Source: Tamarix chinensis (lineage: Eukaryota; Streptophyta; Magnoliopsida; Caryophyllales; Tamaricaceae). From it: a DNA stretch of 64,000 nt. This document shows positions 35,621-47,299 of this stretch, piece by piece. The stretch's first letter is position 1. Every line of letters begins with the position of its first letter. The DNA lies in NCBI GenBank assembly GCA_030549775.1, contig CM060174.1:70435466-70499465 (forward strand), written 5' to 3'. The translations under genes were made by a program, and so were the position numbers. Under the pieces are notes generated by a model. It ran no database searches. It was not told the origin of the DNA and worked only from the letters and a program-made list of their open reading frames with translations.

Positions 35621-36723
35621 TTTACATTATTAATCCTCATGCTTTGCATTAATTTTCCATGAAAGAGGTTAATTTAACCTGCATTAATTTTCCATGAAAG
35701 AGGTTAATGTAACCTCTCTTAAACCATAGGTACATATTTGGGATCAATTATGAATAAAAAGAGAAAAAATGAAGTGTTTTGAAGAGTTTTACAACTAACA
35801 AGGTCAATCATAATTTATCTATGATATAACAAAAATAACCTTTTATATTTTGAACATAATTGTTTCATCAAAGCTTTGATTGATGTGATTCAAGTTGCAT
35901 TGAAAATATAAGACCATGAGCTACAATATTTATGATTATTACTTTTTCTAAATTAGATGAAATCATGGTTAAAGTTGAATCAGAAATTAAAGTTTTCAAT
36001 TAAAAGATACTGAAATTCACGCAGTGATGGGCAATTGATTGTCAGTTGACTAGGGCTCATCCAAAGCACCGGGAATTACCATGGTAGTCTCAACCTGAGT
36101 ACAAATCTTTTCCAAATATTGTTAAAATTCTATCTTATCACTAACCTAATGTATGATTTTATCCTTATGAACACCTATATAAACCTTTCTAACTCATATT
36201 GCAAATCAATTAATAGATCATTAGCCTCCAGGTTTGAGATTAAGAGTTAGGGTTTCTTCATCTTCAACATTCTCCCCTCCACCTTTATTAATTTCACAAA
36301 TTTGTGCTTCTAATAAATTAATTCATTCACAATTTATTCAATTTTTTTTATCATCTACCTATAATTTTTTTATTCTCTTCTAACAACGTAGTTTCCACCA
36401 TAAGATTTGTAATTTAGGGTTACACCTTATTCAAATATTAGGCACCTTTATAATAATTCCAATTTGTGGTTTAATTTCTTTAATTGATCCATGAAATCAT
36501 TAATTGTATGTCCATAAACCCTTAATCTATTAATATCATGCCTCAGTTTATATAAAGGAGCATCCAAATCAACCCAACATTCAAGCAGAAGAAAAGGGAT
36601 GTTTATGAGAGGAAGAAGACAAAATTTACCACCTTTAGTCGGCTGAGGCTTAATTAGGGTGGTTTTCCCTCCTAGTTTCACTTATTTTCATTTCAATTTT
36701 GATCTTTTCTTTTCCTACCTTAT
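35621..36723. other. AT-rich stretch without gene; one 35-bp tandem duplication
   Basis: A 35-bp unit is repeated head to tail at 35646-35680 and 35681-35715 with one difference. Apart from this I see no gene. The minus-strand ORF at 36448-36681 (77 codons) has no motif that I recognise. Confidence 0.55.
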
Positions 36724-37519
36724 TATAACACCTCATTTTTTACAAACTTAAAATTTTCATTTGCAGAGTTAAGCATGGAAGCTAAAATAATAAAAAAGAA
36801 GGGTGTTACTGCCACAATTGTTATAAGTTCTATTTCCTCTACCCTTGTCATACCAAGTGTTAAGGCTAAATCATTACTCCACTTAGATTAATAACATTAT
36901 TACATAAATCAAAATAGACAAAACATTCGATAAATATTATGCTAATTAAAAACAACATCAGCAGTTTACAAAACTCAAGAAAGAAATTATAAGAGGACAT
37001 AAAGATCCAAATACAACCATAAATAAGATAGTAAAAGAGACGTCAGGTAGTCCTACACTCTCAAATCTAAACTACAGGCTTTTAACTGAACTCGGAAACT
37101 GACCTGCAAGGTCCATTGCACATTGAATAGGTAGGGGTCCACGATAATGAAGCTTTCAGTACAACGGTACTGAGCAACCATTTATACTAAACGAGTAGGA
37201 AAAACTAACATGAAACACACACAATGCATAATAATCAACATGGGATAAGACATATACATATATATATATATATACCTATGAGAATTGATATACAATAATC
37301 TTTTAGATAATCAATTACCACCAAGTTCACATACTATTAATATTCATTCATCTGGAACAATTGAACTTACCAAACAAGCATACGAGATATGCTCCCTGAA
37401 GTATTATTAGAAACAAACTCCAACACAACAACCATAACCTTCACATCATAACTCATATCTCAACATCAATCCTAACAAAATGCAGAATATCACAGGTAAG
37501 GAATACGGCATAATACCCA

Positions 37520-37672
37520 CACAGGTAGGCACGATGGCTACTATCAAACTATAGGTAGGCACAAAGGCTACTACCAAAACCACAGGTAGACACAAAGGCT
37601 ACTATCGAAACAATAAGTAGGCACAAAGGCTACTACTAAACCATAGGTAGGCATAAATGCTACCACCAACCA
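37520..37672 (-). repeat. About 30-bp minisatellite in E4
   Basis: Five or six units of roughly ATAGGTAGGCACAAAGGCTA plus CTACCAAACC follow one another. The reverse complement matches the ten-unit array at 59450-59749 in E5b. Confidence 0.85.
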
Positions 37673-37734
37673 ATCAAATAATTTAATAATAATCATTATT
37701 ATAACCAATTTTATTTATTTACATTGAGTTTAGG

Positions 37735-37950
37735 GACCCCACTATTTTTAAACCAGTAGAACGGTCTGAAGCACCTATTAGGGACAGCACACCCGAGCTA
37801 CTATTATTGTCTAATGAAATAGACCCAACACTCTAAAGGTAAAATGCTCCTGAGCCACTATTCTTAACCGGTGGAACGATTTTAATCACCTCGTAGGCAC
37901 AACACACTTGAACCACTATTATCATCCAATGGAATAGACCCAACACCTGA
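37735..37950 (-). repeat. Inverted AATAGTGG subrepeats in E4, first block
   Basis: Units containing CCACTATTMTTRACCGGTGG-like or ACTATTATYRTCCAATGG words match the reverse complement of the E1 and E3 subrepeats. A second, similar block lies at 39605-39700 beyond the foreign insert, so part of E4 is duplicated. Confidence 0.7.
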
Positions 37951-38174
37951 TTCTAACTTACGTAATCTTCCACTTTAAATAATTAATATTATATCCACTA
38001 GTTCTTATCTCAAATAAAATCTCATTCGCATAGAACATAGGGTCTCTAATGGAATGATAAAGTGAATAATTTCCATAATTTTTACGTTACCTTCACTTTA
38101 GGACTTTATTTAATCTCTTTTACATATTTTGCTATGGTTCTGCTCTATTATTTGCACTACCACTTTCTTGAGCT

Positions 38175-39590
38175 TTGTGTTGTAGGAATTCCTGCAAAAA
38201 CACCAATTTTGAGAAAGAATTACTTATTTTTGGAGCAAAGGACCTAGCATGGAAAGCTTAGGAGGAAAGTACATCGACCCAACATGTTTATAGAAGTGTA
38301 TTAAAGCTAAGAGAGCCAAATATATGCCAAGATATCCCTAAGAAGCATGAAAAGGGGGCTGCATGGTCGGCTGCACACCCAACTATAAAGTCGTGCATCA
38401 CTCCCCTATTATTATGGAAGAAAATAGAATCGCACAACCGTGCGGAATTATGAGCTGAAAAGTCGAGGCTAAAAATATTACACAGCTAGGCTATGCCAGA
38501 CTTGCACAATTGTGCAAGGTCAAAAATTCTAAAATGCCAAGAGCTGAGAAATTGCATGGCCAGGCTATGCAAAGGCTGCACAGCTGTGCAGGGACGGTCT
38601 TTCCCATTATTTACGTGTGTGACATGGCCAGCATGATGGGGATTTTCTTGGCACGCCTCAGGGACTTCTTAAGGAGAGAGAGAGGAGGTTTTAGGGCATT
38701 ATTAGACCCCTCATTATCGAGCTTGAGCTTCATGTAATTGATTATTCCTCTAGTTTTGATTTTTTCCAGAGATTCCCTTTTGTAATTCGTGTACGGTCGA
38801 CTCAGAATCAACATTGCTCTCTTCCGGATTATGGTTATTTCAATATAATTCTTCTTCTTCGTATCTTTACATTGTTATTATGATTATCATGCTATTTATT
38901 TCATTTATTTCATTTGAAAATATGAGTGAGTAGTCTCCTTTCTAGGATTGGACTAGGTACCATTTTAGTGATCAATATGATGAATTAAAGTATTATTTCG
39001 TATGATTAATTCGTTTATACTGTTATATATGCTAGATTTAATTGTTGTAAAGTATATTTAATGAAATCTGACCTCCTTAGATGTAATCTACAACTGAAAG
39101 GCTAATATTATTATCAGAAATTAGCATATGTACGGGAATTTAAGCAATCACGAAAGTAGATGTTTTAATTCTTAGAGACTTTAGAATTGGTGACGCTTAA
39201 TGGGTTTCTCTTAATTTGTGAGTCACATAATTGGTTGGGAAATTAGATTAAATACGTTATTAGACCTTGAAAGAGGCTAATGAATATAATATGACCAATT
39301 GTGCACAGTTAACGAATAAATCTACGGCATAAACGTTGTTTTGTTATTGATTATTAATTCGGAGACTAAAGTTCAATCCTAAATTTCACTCTTATTGTTT
39401 AGTATCTGCAAGTTAGAAAGATTTTCATAATTATTCTTTTTATCCGAATGCATACCCCTGTTTTATATAGATTTAGATAGTTAAAATAGTAAATCGATGT
39501 ATTCAATTACGAAGTCCCTGTGGGATACGACCTCAATATGCTATAACGAATCTGTGCGCTTGCGGAAATAGCACAACATGGAAAAGATTG
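38175..39590 (+). mobile_element. Foreign block in E4, possible gypsy LTR relic
   Basis: The block differs from all other E copies. It holds paired GCACAACCGTGC and GCACAGCTGTGC inverted words (about 38340-38600). It ends with a tract around 39520-39590 containing CCCTGTGGGATACGACCTC and then CTTGCGGAAATAGCA, which resembles the 3' part of LTRs of Tat/Athila-type plant gypsy elements. I found no target duplication or clear TG..CA edge, so the limits are approximate. The ORFs at 38062, 38510 and 38611 are not supported as genes. Confidence 0.4.
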
Positions 39591-42500
39591 AATCATCTCT
39601 CAAGGATATGACACTTGAGTTACTATTATCATCCAGTGGATTGGACCCAACACCTCTTAGGACAAAATGCTCCTAAGCCACTATTATCGTCCATTAGAAC
39701 AAACTTATAAACACTTTCGCCCAACTCATATGATCTTTCACTTTAAATGATTAGTATCTTATTCATGATTGATTTATGAGTACAAAACATAATTAAGGAA
39801 AGTGAGACATCAACATACATATAACAAGGTTGTTCTCTAAGGTTAATCTTATTTTCCCCTAGAAATCTTATATTCACAACTTAGACAAAACTTCCCCTAT
39901 ATTGATCATTTATCTACTATATTTAGTATATATTCCTAAATTAATATTATTATTAATATAACCAAAATTTAAGGTCTAACTCCCACATCTTATACCTATG
40001 ATAATAACCTTACTTCAAAAGCTATAATTCCCAAGGTTCCCAAAACCTTAATATCATAGGTAAATTATAACTTTTTCCCTAAGGCTTATATAATTACCAA
40101 ATTAAATATACATACCCAAAATACCAATATTAACAACATATCCAAAATTCATGGCTTAAATCCAACATTTTACACATGTGATAAAAATATTACCGTTTTA
40201 AGGTTACTATTCCCAAATTAGACCATTTTCTCATATAAGAAACTTATGGCATTCATAATTTATCCAATCACTCCACATGATCTTATTAGAATATTTTTAA
40301 TCCACCTAAAACATTAAAATACTAAAATTTATATATTAACCTATATTGACCAAAATGCCCTTAAAGATAGCCGATAGCTCTTTTCTTACAAAAAAACTAT
40401 ATTTTCAATATCATTATTTCCAAATCCTCCATTTCTCAACATAAATATTAAATATAATTATTATCCACTCATCATACTATACTAATCCCATATTACAACC
40501 ATATATCACATCAAACCATTTAGGGTTTTCCCCGTAAGGCATTATCGTAACGATATCACATAAAATGCAGATAGATCCAATGTTCATACTTAACTATTTT
40601 TGCTTATTTCAAATTATATGAGACAACCATAATCAATTTCAATACTGAGGCCAATATTAAAATAATACTAAGGCCATCCTAGGCTCAATTATTCACATAT
40701 GGGTATTTTAGGCTAAAAATGACCAAAATACCCCTAAGACCAAAATTTTCAGATTATAATCTATTTAAATACAAATTTTATTTTATTTATTAATTTGTCA
40801 TAAAAAGGCTAAAACACCATAAATAAATTATTTATTATGAGATTTAATTATTAGATATGCCAAATGACTATTTTGCCCTTATACATAATCCTACACATAA
40901 AATCTTATTATGCACTTTTAATCCATCCAAAACGCATGCTCACATAATTAACAATAGAAAATACATATGAGACATGCTTTTTAGGATAAAAATCATAACA
41001 CACTCAAAATGACCAAATTGTCCCTAGGTCACTTATCCATAATAATTATTGTAGAAGTATGTTCAAGAATGCTCAACCTATAATTTTATACATACATATT
41101 ATATAGAATATTTTCCTAACATAATAATCATTTTAATCACACTCTTGTACCCGATATATTTTATATCAGATAACATGCTCATTTTTCTAATTTTCATGTC
41201 AACAATAAACAATACATAATTATAACGTAATGAATCATACTTAACATATTTCATATATAAAAATTCTAATGTGCTATCATGCAATATTTAACATTTTAGT
41301 AAGGTATATTGAATACCTAAATTTTGGCAAAACCATAAAAATAGCGGCATCCTACTAAAATTATAAGGTCTCACTACTCAAACTTTTGTACCTAAAAATA
41401 ATACCACAATTATTGAATAAATATCTATTAGGTAAAATAGTAATAATAGTAAAATATTTATTTTTTATAAAATTACCAAAATACCCTTACATTTAAAATG
41501 GGTACCAAAATATTTTAAAACCAAAACACAACTCACCCACGCTGCATGTGCGTAGCGTGAGCCAAAGGTGCATGTACTGGGGAGAGGAGTGGATCGGTGA
41601 CTGGATGGGTTGAGGAGGTAGGGTGAGGTAGTGGTGGTAGGGTCTTAGTGGATGGAAGTTGGAGCTGTGGAAGAGAAGGTGGTTGGTGGGGTATGTTATG
41701 GGAAGGCTGGTGGTGGCAACGAGGTGGTGTTAGGTTGAGGGTGAGGGTGGCGGTGGTAAGGATGGTGTCAAAGAGAGAAAAGAGAGGGAAGGATTGTTTG
41801 GTGCTTAGTGAGCTAATGATGGCTCAAAATGATGAAGCATGCATGGGAGAGGCTGGAAAAAATGAATGACCAATGGGGGGAGAAGAAGAAGAAGGTTGTG
41901 GCTACTAGGATGGTGGTAGTGCTCGGTGGTGCAAGAAGAGAGTTAGGAGGAGGTTGTGGTGGTGGATGCATGCATAGGTAGGGATGTGGCTAGGGTAGGG
42001 GTCTGTGGAAAGGTTGTGGCTAGGGCAGATGTCTGTGGAAAGGTTGCGGCTAGTTATGGCAACGCGTAGGGGCACGGTTGGAGTTGGGGTACACAGGTAA
42101 GAAGGAGAAGAAGGTGGAAGGGAGGTTGTGTAGGAAGTGTGCTGGGTGGTTGGTAGCCAACGGTGGAGGGTGGCGAGCTGGTTGATAGTGCTGGAAATGG
42201 AAGGGAGGTGTGGTATTGTGCATGGGGGAAGGTGCACATAGAGGGGAAGGTAAAGGAAAAGGTACAAGGGAGGAAGTTGGTGGTGTGTTTGGTTCTCGGG
42301 GGGGCCTGGTGTCAAATAAGAACAAGGAGGGAAGGGGGTTGTTTGGTTGTGTGTGTGAGTTCGGGTACTGGGATATTTTTTTTTTGGTTGAGAAGGTGGC
42401 GTATGTATATATGTATGTATGTATGCATATATGCAAATAGAGTTCAAATGAGTGAGGGAGGTGAGGTGACAGGGAGTTGGATGCACATGGGCTAGGTTTG

Positions 42501-42882
42501 CATGTGTATGTAAACATACATAAACAAAAGGGGTGAGGTGATGGGGTTGAGGCAGGAGAATGGAAGAGTGTGGGGGAGAAGATTAGGGCACGGTAGAGGG
42601 GTAAAATACGGGGTAAAAATGGTAGGGTAGGGTAGAATTTTATTTAGTTAGTTTTAGGTTTAATTTGGATAGATTAAAGTACGGTTAGAAAAATAATTTG
42701 AAAAAAATAATCCGAATTAGGTTATGCTCAATATAACAGAAAATGATAAAATAATCAGGGATTTTTTTCGGGTTACGGGTTAAGGTTATAAAAAAAATAA
42801 TTAGGCTAAGGTTTAAGGGTTAGTTTTGAATAAAAAGGTTAAACACTCGAAAACAAAGGTTATGAAATTCCAGGATGTTACA

Positions 42883-43749
42883 CTCATTATATGCCTTTTA
42901 TAATGAATTTATACATGATGAGTGGATAAATTATTTTTTATTAGGGATGAGATTGAAAACCTATACTATGATTTGAGATTTTAATAATAATTTATATGTT
43001 TTCCTAATTTTCATGATATTATCCTTTAACTCTATTGTAATTGATATTGTTTATATGTGTGATTTTTTCATGTATGATTAATATGGTGCATGCCTCATTT
43101 GACTATCTCATAGTTACAATATGAAGAATCATATTCTTGTTAGGTGGCTATACAAACATTCTTGAATTCTTGAGTATAAATTGTAGCTAGATTAGATAAC
43201 AATGCATCTAATAGTTTTGTAGTTCTAACTGGACTAGTGTAATATTTAGTTATATGAGGGTAAAAGGAGGAAAATACAACTAGACAAATAGGCGGTACTA
43301 GATTGGGTCCTTAAATTGAAATCCTTCTACTCATTCTTAATGCATTGGATCTAGTTGAATATAGGATCCACTTTTTGTGACTATATTACGAAATTTAATA
43401 GGATTTAATATTAGCATTTTATTGTATTAAATTAATTTAGGAAGGTAATATAATGTGTATAGACATGTTTCTAATGTATAACATAGTCGATCTCTTTTTC
43501 ATGACTAATAGGTTACATAGGAATTATATTTTTCATCTTAACCTAATCTAAAGGAAAAAATTGATTATGTAGCATGGTTGTCTTATTTTCATGCACCCAT
43601 ATTTATTTATTTTTATCTGATTTGATTTGATTTTTATTGTTTTCTATTTTGAACCCCCATAATTGTGTTATTCTTATTATTTGTTTTTGTGTTATATAGA
43701 GTCCTTTATTTTTTCATTTGTATGTTATCTTGACTTAGGTGAGCCCTAT
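42883..43749. other. AT-rich sequence between E4 and copia D
   Basis: I see no gene or element end. It may be the decayed 3' region or LTR of the minus-strand copia D that begins at about 43750, but I cannot recognise a polypurine tract. Confidence 0.45.
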
Positions 43750-44442
43750 CAATCATTATTTTAGAATAATACTATTCTTACTAATACTACAATTGATGAC
43801 AAGACGATTTGAATGATTACCGACTACAAATATATTAATAATCAACATAACAATACCATATAACTTCACATGGTTCACCTTTCTTCTATAGTATACCATA
43901 ATCAAATGTACTCTTAATATACCTCAAAATTTGAAATAATGATTCTAGATTTTGTTTCTTCAGTGTTTGCATGAATGAACATATTACGCCATCTATATGT
44001 GGTATGTTAGGTTATGTCATAGTTAGATATATTATATTACCTACAAAATATTTATAAATGGTGGCTTCTTCTAAGTTTCTATTAAAAAAATTTAGCATTA
44101 AGCTCCAATGGTGTAGAGATTGGCTTGCAACCTAACATGATATATTTCTCTGATAAGTTTTGTGTTGACACAAAATAATTATTCTTTAGTTTTACCAAAT
44201 TCAAGTCTCTAAGAATGTTTTAACTCTATGATTTTCTTCTTCTTAAAATACATAAATAAGTTTATATTTTTCATTGAATCTATTATTTGTCATATCCTAT
44301 GAGGATGAGACCATCCACATATACTATCATTATAACTACCTTACCATCTTAAATTTTGACATAAAAGCTTGAATTAGTTCATAGAATCGAGTAGCCACTT
44401 TGTAAAAAGAAAAACAATAATGTTCTTATACCATGCTCTTGG

Positions 44443-45272
44443 TGATGTGAATCTTATGAATTTATATTTAATTAATTTTGAAAATTGCTGTGAATTAATT
44501 ACTTATAATTGTTTGTCTTATTTGATGAATTAATAGGAGTGTAATGCAGCATATGGATTCTGTGGAACTTTGGATACAGTTGCTGGGAAGTGCAGAATAT
44601 GTATTGGAGTTGTACAGATTATGTAATTTTTGTTAATAACTTGTAATCCCATATGATGCATTCGCCGGTCGAAATGGGCTAATGGAAATTAGGACGGTTG
44701 TATAATCCGCCACCCGGTCTTTAATTGGGAGTAGATGGATTGCGGATTAATCAATCCTTAATAACCATGATTAGCTAAAGTTATTATAGCTTATGGGAAA
44801 TTAAGCCTTAAGCTTAATTGTATTTGGGACATTTTTTTATGTTGGGTTGAAGTGGGCTGGTCGACTTATTGTGGCCCAAAGTTTCAATGCCGTTCTATTC
44901 CAGGCTTGTATATGTTCCGTATGTTATGTATCGACATATACGGTCTATTGTGTACATATAAATAGACAGAATACATGTAATACGGATAACTTTTAACAGA
45001 AATATACCAGTTGATTTCATGAGCTTTCTCGCGACTTCTTTTCTCTCTCTCTCGGCGATTCTCTCGTTCGCTTGTCTTCTCTGATTCTGCTCTCGCTCTC
45101 TCCTTGATCGATATTGATCATTCACCTTCAAATTTCAGTTGTCGTTGTACAAATTGCGCTTCTGAATCTTTGGTCTTCCTTTGGAATTGTTCCTTAGGCT
45201 GTGCCGGCGAAATCGAACTTTGCGCTCGATTAATCTTTCGATCCTTCGTGAAACCCTAACAGGTTTCCATCA
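44443..45272 (+). repeat. 5' LTR of the gypsy element
   Basis: It is 830 bp, the same length as the 3' copy. TATAAATAG at 44957-44965 is a likely promoter TATA box. A CT-rich leader (45040-45100) follows. The minus-strand ORF at 44895-45131 recurs in the other LTR and is a shadow. Confidence 0.95.
44957..44965 (+). promoter_or_regulatory. TATA box in the gypsy 5' LTR
   Basis: TATAAATAG is a strong match to the plant TATA consensus. The same nine bases occur at 51055-51063 in the 3' LTR. It divides the LTR into U3 and a transcribed part. Confidence 0.7.
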
Positions 45273-45274
45273 TT

Positions 45275-45289
45275 TGGTATCAGAGCCTC
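45275..45289 (+). other. Primer-binding site of the gypsy element
   Basis: TGGTATCAGAGCCTC begins two bases after the 5' LTR and matches plant initiator methionine tRNA-type sites. Confidence 0.9.
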
Positions 45290-45977
45290 GATTATTAGAG
45301 TGATCGTAGTTTCTTTGTTACTGATTAAGTTTTCTTCCATTTTTTTTGTTGATTCGATTCTGTATTTCGCTAACCCTATTTTGAGGTGTGAAATTTTAGG
45401 GTTTACAGCGACGAAGTCTGTTTCGATTCTCGTCGTTCTAAAACCGGCGGTTAAAGTGTTTTGGTCCGCTATTTCGAAAGTCTGAAGAGAAACCCTAATC
45501 GACCTAGGGTTTGATCAAGAATTTGAATCTTGACTGACAGTGCGATAGATTGTTGTTGGTAACCTTCGATTCGAAAAATTTGTGTTTAATACTACTATCT
45601 GCTATACTTAATTTCCATTTCTTCGCCAATTACCTGTTTGTTAACAAGTATACAGGTTAATAACATAACCGGCGAACCATTTTGGTTTCAAGAAAAGGGA
45701 TAGACCTCCAAGAAGAGGGGCACCCTAGATAAGTGAATTGATTGCTTAAGCAAATGCGGTAATATCGTTCCCTCCTACTTAATTAGTATTGTCGAATTAT
45801 TATAGACATTGAATCACTCTGAGTAAACTTTACTATTGCTACTACTGTTAATATTTGATGCGATAATATTTCTTGTGGCTATACTGTGTGTTCTGTTATC
45901 TGAAATTCTTGAATAAGTTGCTTCTGTTAGTTAAATTGCTGTTGTGTTAGTTGTTTAAACTGCTGTTGAATTTCATT

Positions 45978-47299
45978 ATGTCTAACAATGGCCAGTCAGT
46001 GAATCAATCTGTGTCTAGTAATGATCTTTTAGAAACCCTTAGAACTTTTCAAGAACAAATGACTGCACAATTTGCTGTTTTATTTGCTAACCTAGAACAA
46101 AGACTAGGGGAACAGGAAGTAAGACTCAATGAATTGCAACATAACAGAGTTGAAACTAATCAGGCAGGAGTTTTAGGAAGGGCTCCAATGGATCCTAGGA
46201 TTAGAGTTCCACCCATAGCTAATCTAGAGGAACTGGAAGACCAAGTATCCCACAATAGTGATAGGATGCCTAGACAGAACAATAGGCAGGATAGGGAATT
46301 AGAATTCATTGATAAGAATTTGAATAATCTTAAGCTTAGTATACCAGGGTTTAATGGCAGGAATGATCCTGATTATTATTTTGAATGGAAAAGGAAAATA
46401 GAACTAGTATTTGAGTGTCATAATTACTCTGAAGAAAAGAAAATTAAGGTGGCTGTAGTAGAGTTTACTGAGTATGCGTCCTCTTGGTATCATAATTTGG
46501 TGTTAACTAGACGAAGGTGTGGGGAACCATCTATACAGACTTGGGCAGAGTTTAAAATCTTAATGAGAAAGAGATTTGTGCCAAGTTACTATTATAGGGA
46601 GTTGCATAAGAGGTTGCAAACTATTAGTCAAGGAGTGAGAACAGTGGATGACTATTATAAGGAATTAGAAGTTTTGATTATTAAGACAGGAGTTATTGAG
46701 GATGATGATGCTACCATGGCTAGGTTTCTGAGTGGGTTAAATTCAGAGATAGCTGATAAAGTAGAACTGTATCCTTGTGGAACCTTAAATGAAATGGTGG
46801 ATATAGCTACTAAGATAGAGATTCAATTAAGGAAATCTAGGCAATATAAACCCCCTGGGATTGGGTTTAAGACTACTATAAGGAGAAATTTTGGGGAAAT
46901 ACTTCTGGAAACTGGAAGAATAATAGCAAGGTGGAATTTAAGGGAAGAAACAATGAAGTTAAGGCAGGAAAGAAGTTTGAAAAGGGCAAGAATGTGATGA
47001 CAAATCCTGTAAATGGATCAAACAGGACTAGAGATATTAAATGTTTTAGGTGTGGAGGCTTAGGACATATAGCTTCTGAATGCCCGAACAAGAGAAACAT
47101 TTTGATTAGAGAGTCTGGAGATATAGACTCTGAATCTGAAGAAGAAGAAGAAGAAGAAGAAGAAGAAGAAGAGGTCAATATAGTTGGAAAGGATGATAGT
47201 GACCTAGAAGAGGAAGTAGAATTACCAGTGAGTAGGGATCTTTTTGTGGTTCGAAGAGCTTTAAATAGTAATAAATTACCTGATTCCAATGCTATATAG
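45978..47299 (+). pseudogene. Gypsy gag (frameshifted)
   Basis: The likely start is the ATG at 45978 (MSNNGQSVNQS); an in-frame ATG 27 bp earlier is also possible. The first part has a coiled-coil-like N-terminus (residues about 15-65) and a Retrotrans_gag domain (FNGRNDPDYYFEWKRKI, then WAEFKILMRKRFVP, then DDYYKELEVL). The frame changes near 46893 in the run TTTTGGGG, where one base seems lost, and continues from about 46895 with a basic linker, a CCHC zinc knuckle CFRCGGLGHIASECP (47041-47086) and a GAA-encoded run of glutamates (about 47137-47172). A TAG at 47297 replaces the expected Gln before RENIFHTRC. Gag normally forms the particle and binds the RNA. Confidence 0.88.

Larger units (their letters stand above)
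36724..42882 (-). mobile_element. Composite solo-LTR-like element E4, inverted
   Basis: The left end TATAACACCTC and right end GGATGTTACA match the E-family termini in inverted orientation. The flanks CTTAT (36719-36723) and CTCAT (42883-42887) look like a 5-bp duplication with one mismatch. The first 150 bp align with E2. Inverted subrepeats (37520-37950) and a purine-rich tract (about 41570-42600) keep the family order. A foreign block at about 38175-39590 and duplicated subrepeats at 39605-39700 raise the length to 6.2 kb. ORFs at 41648-42517 on both strands are low-complexity shadows of the purine tract. Confidence 0.7.

Noticed and set aside
36448..36681. Minus-strand 77-codon ORF
   Set aside because: It has no recognisable motif, no neighbours to support it, and lies between decayed elements; left unannotated as a gene.
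41648..42517. ORFs up to 193 codons on both strands, superficially gene-like
   Set aside because: They overlap on both strands in the purine-rich tract of E4, are low-complexity (Pro/Ser/His/Thr or Gly/Val/Trp) and match the tract position in the other E copies.
44895..45131. Minus-strand 78-codon ORF repeated at 50993-51229
   Set aside because: It lies in both gypsy LTRs opposite the CT-rich leader; the duplication is due to the LTR pair, not a gene family.
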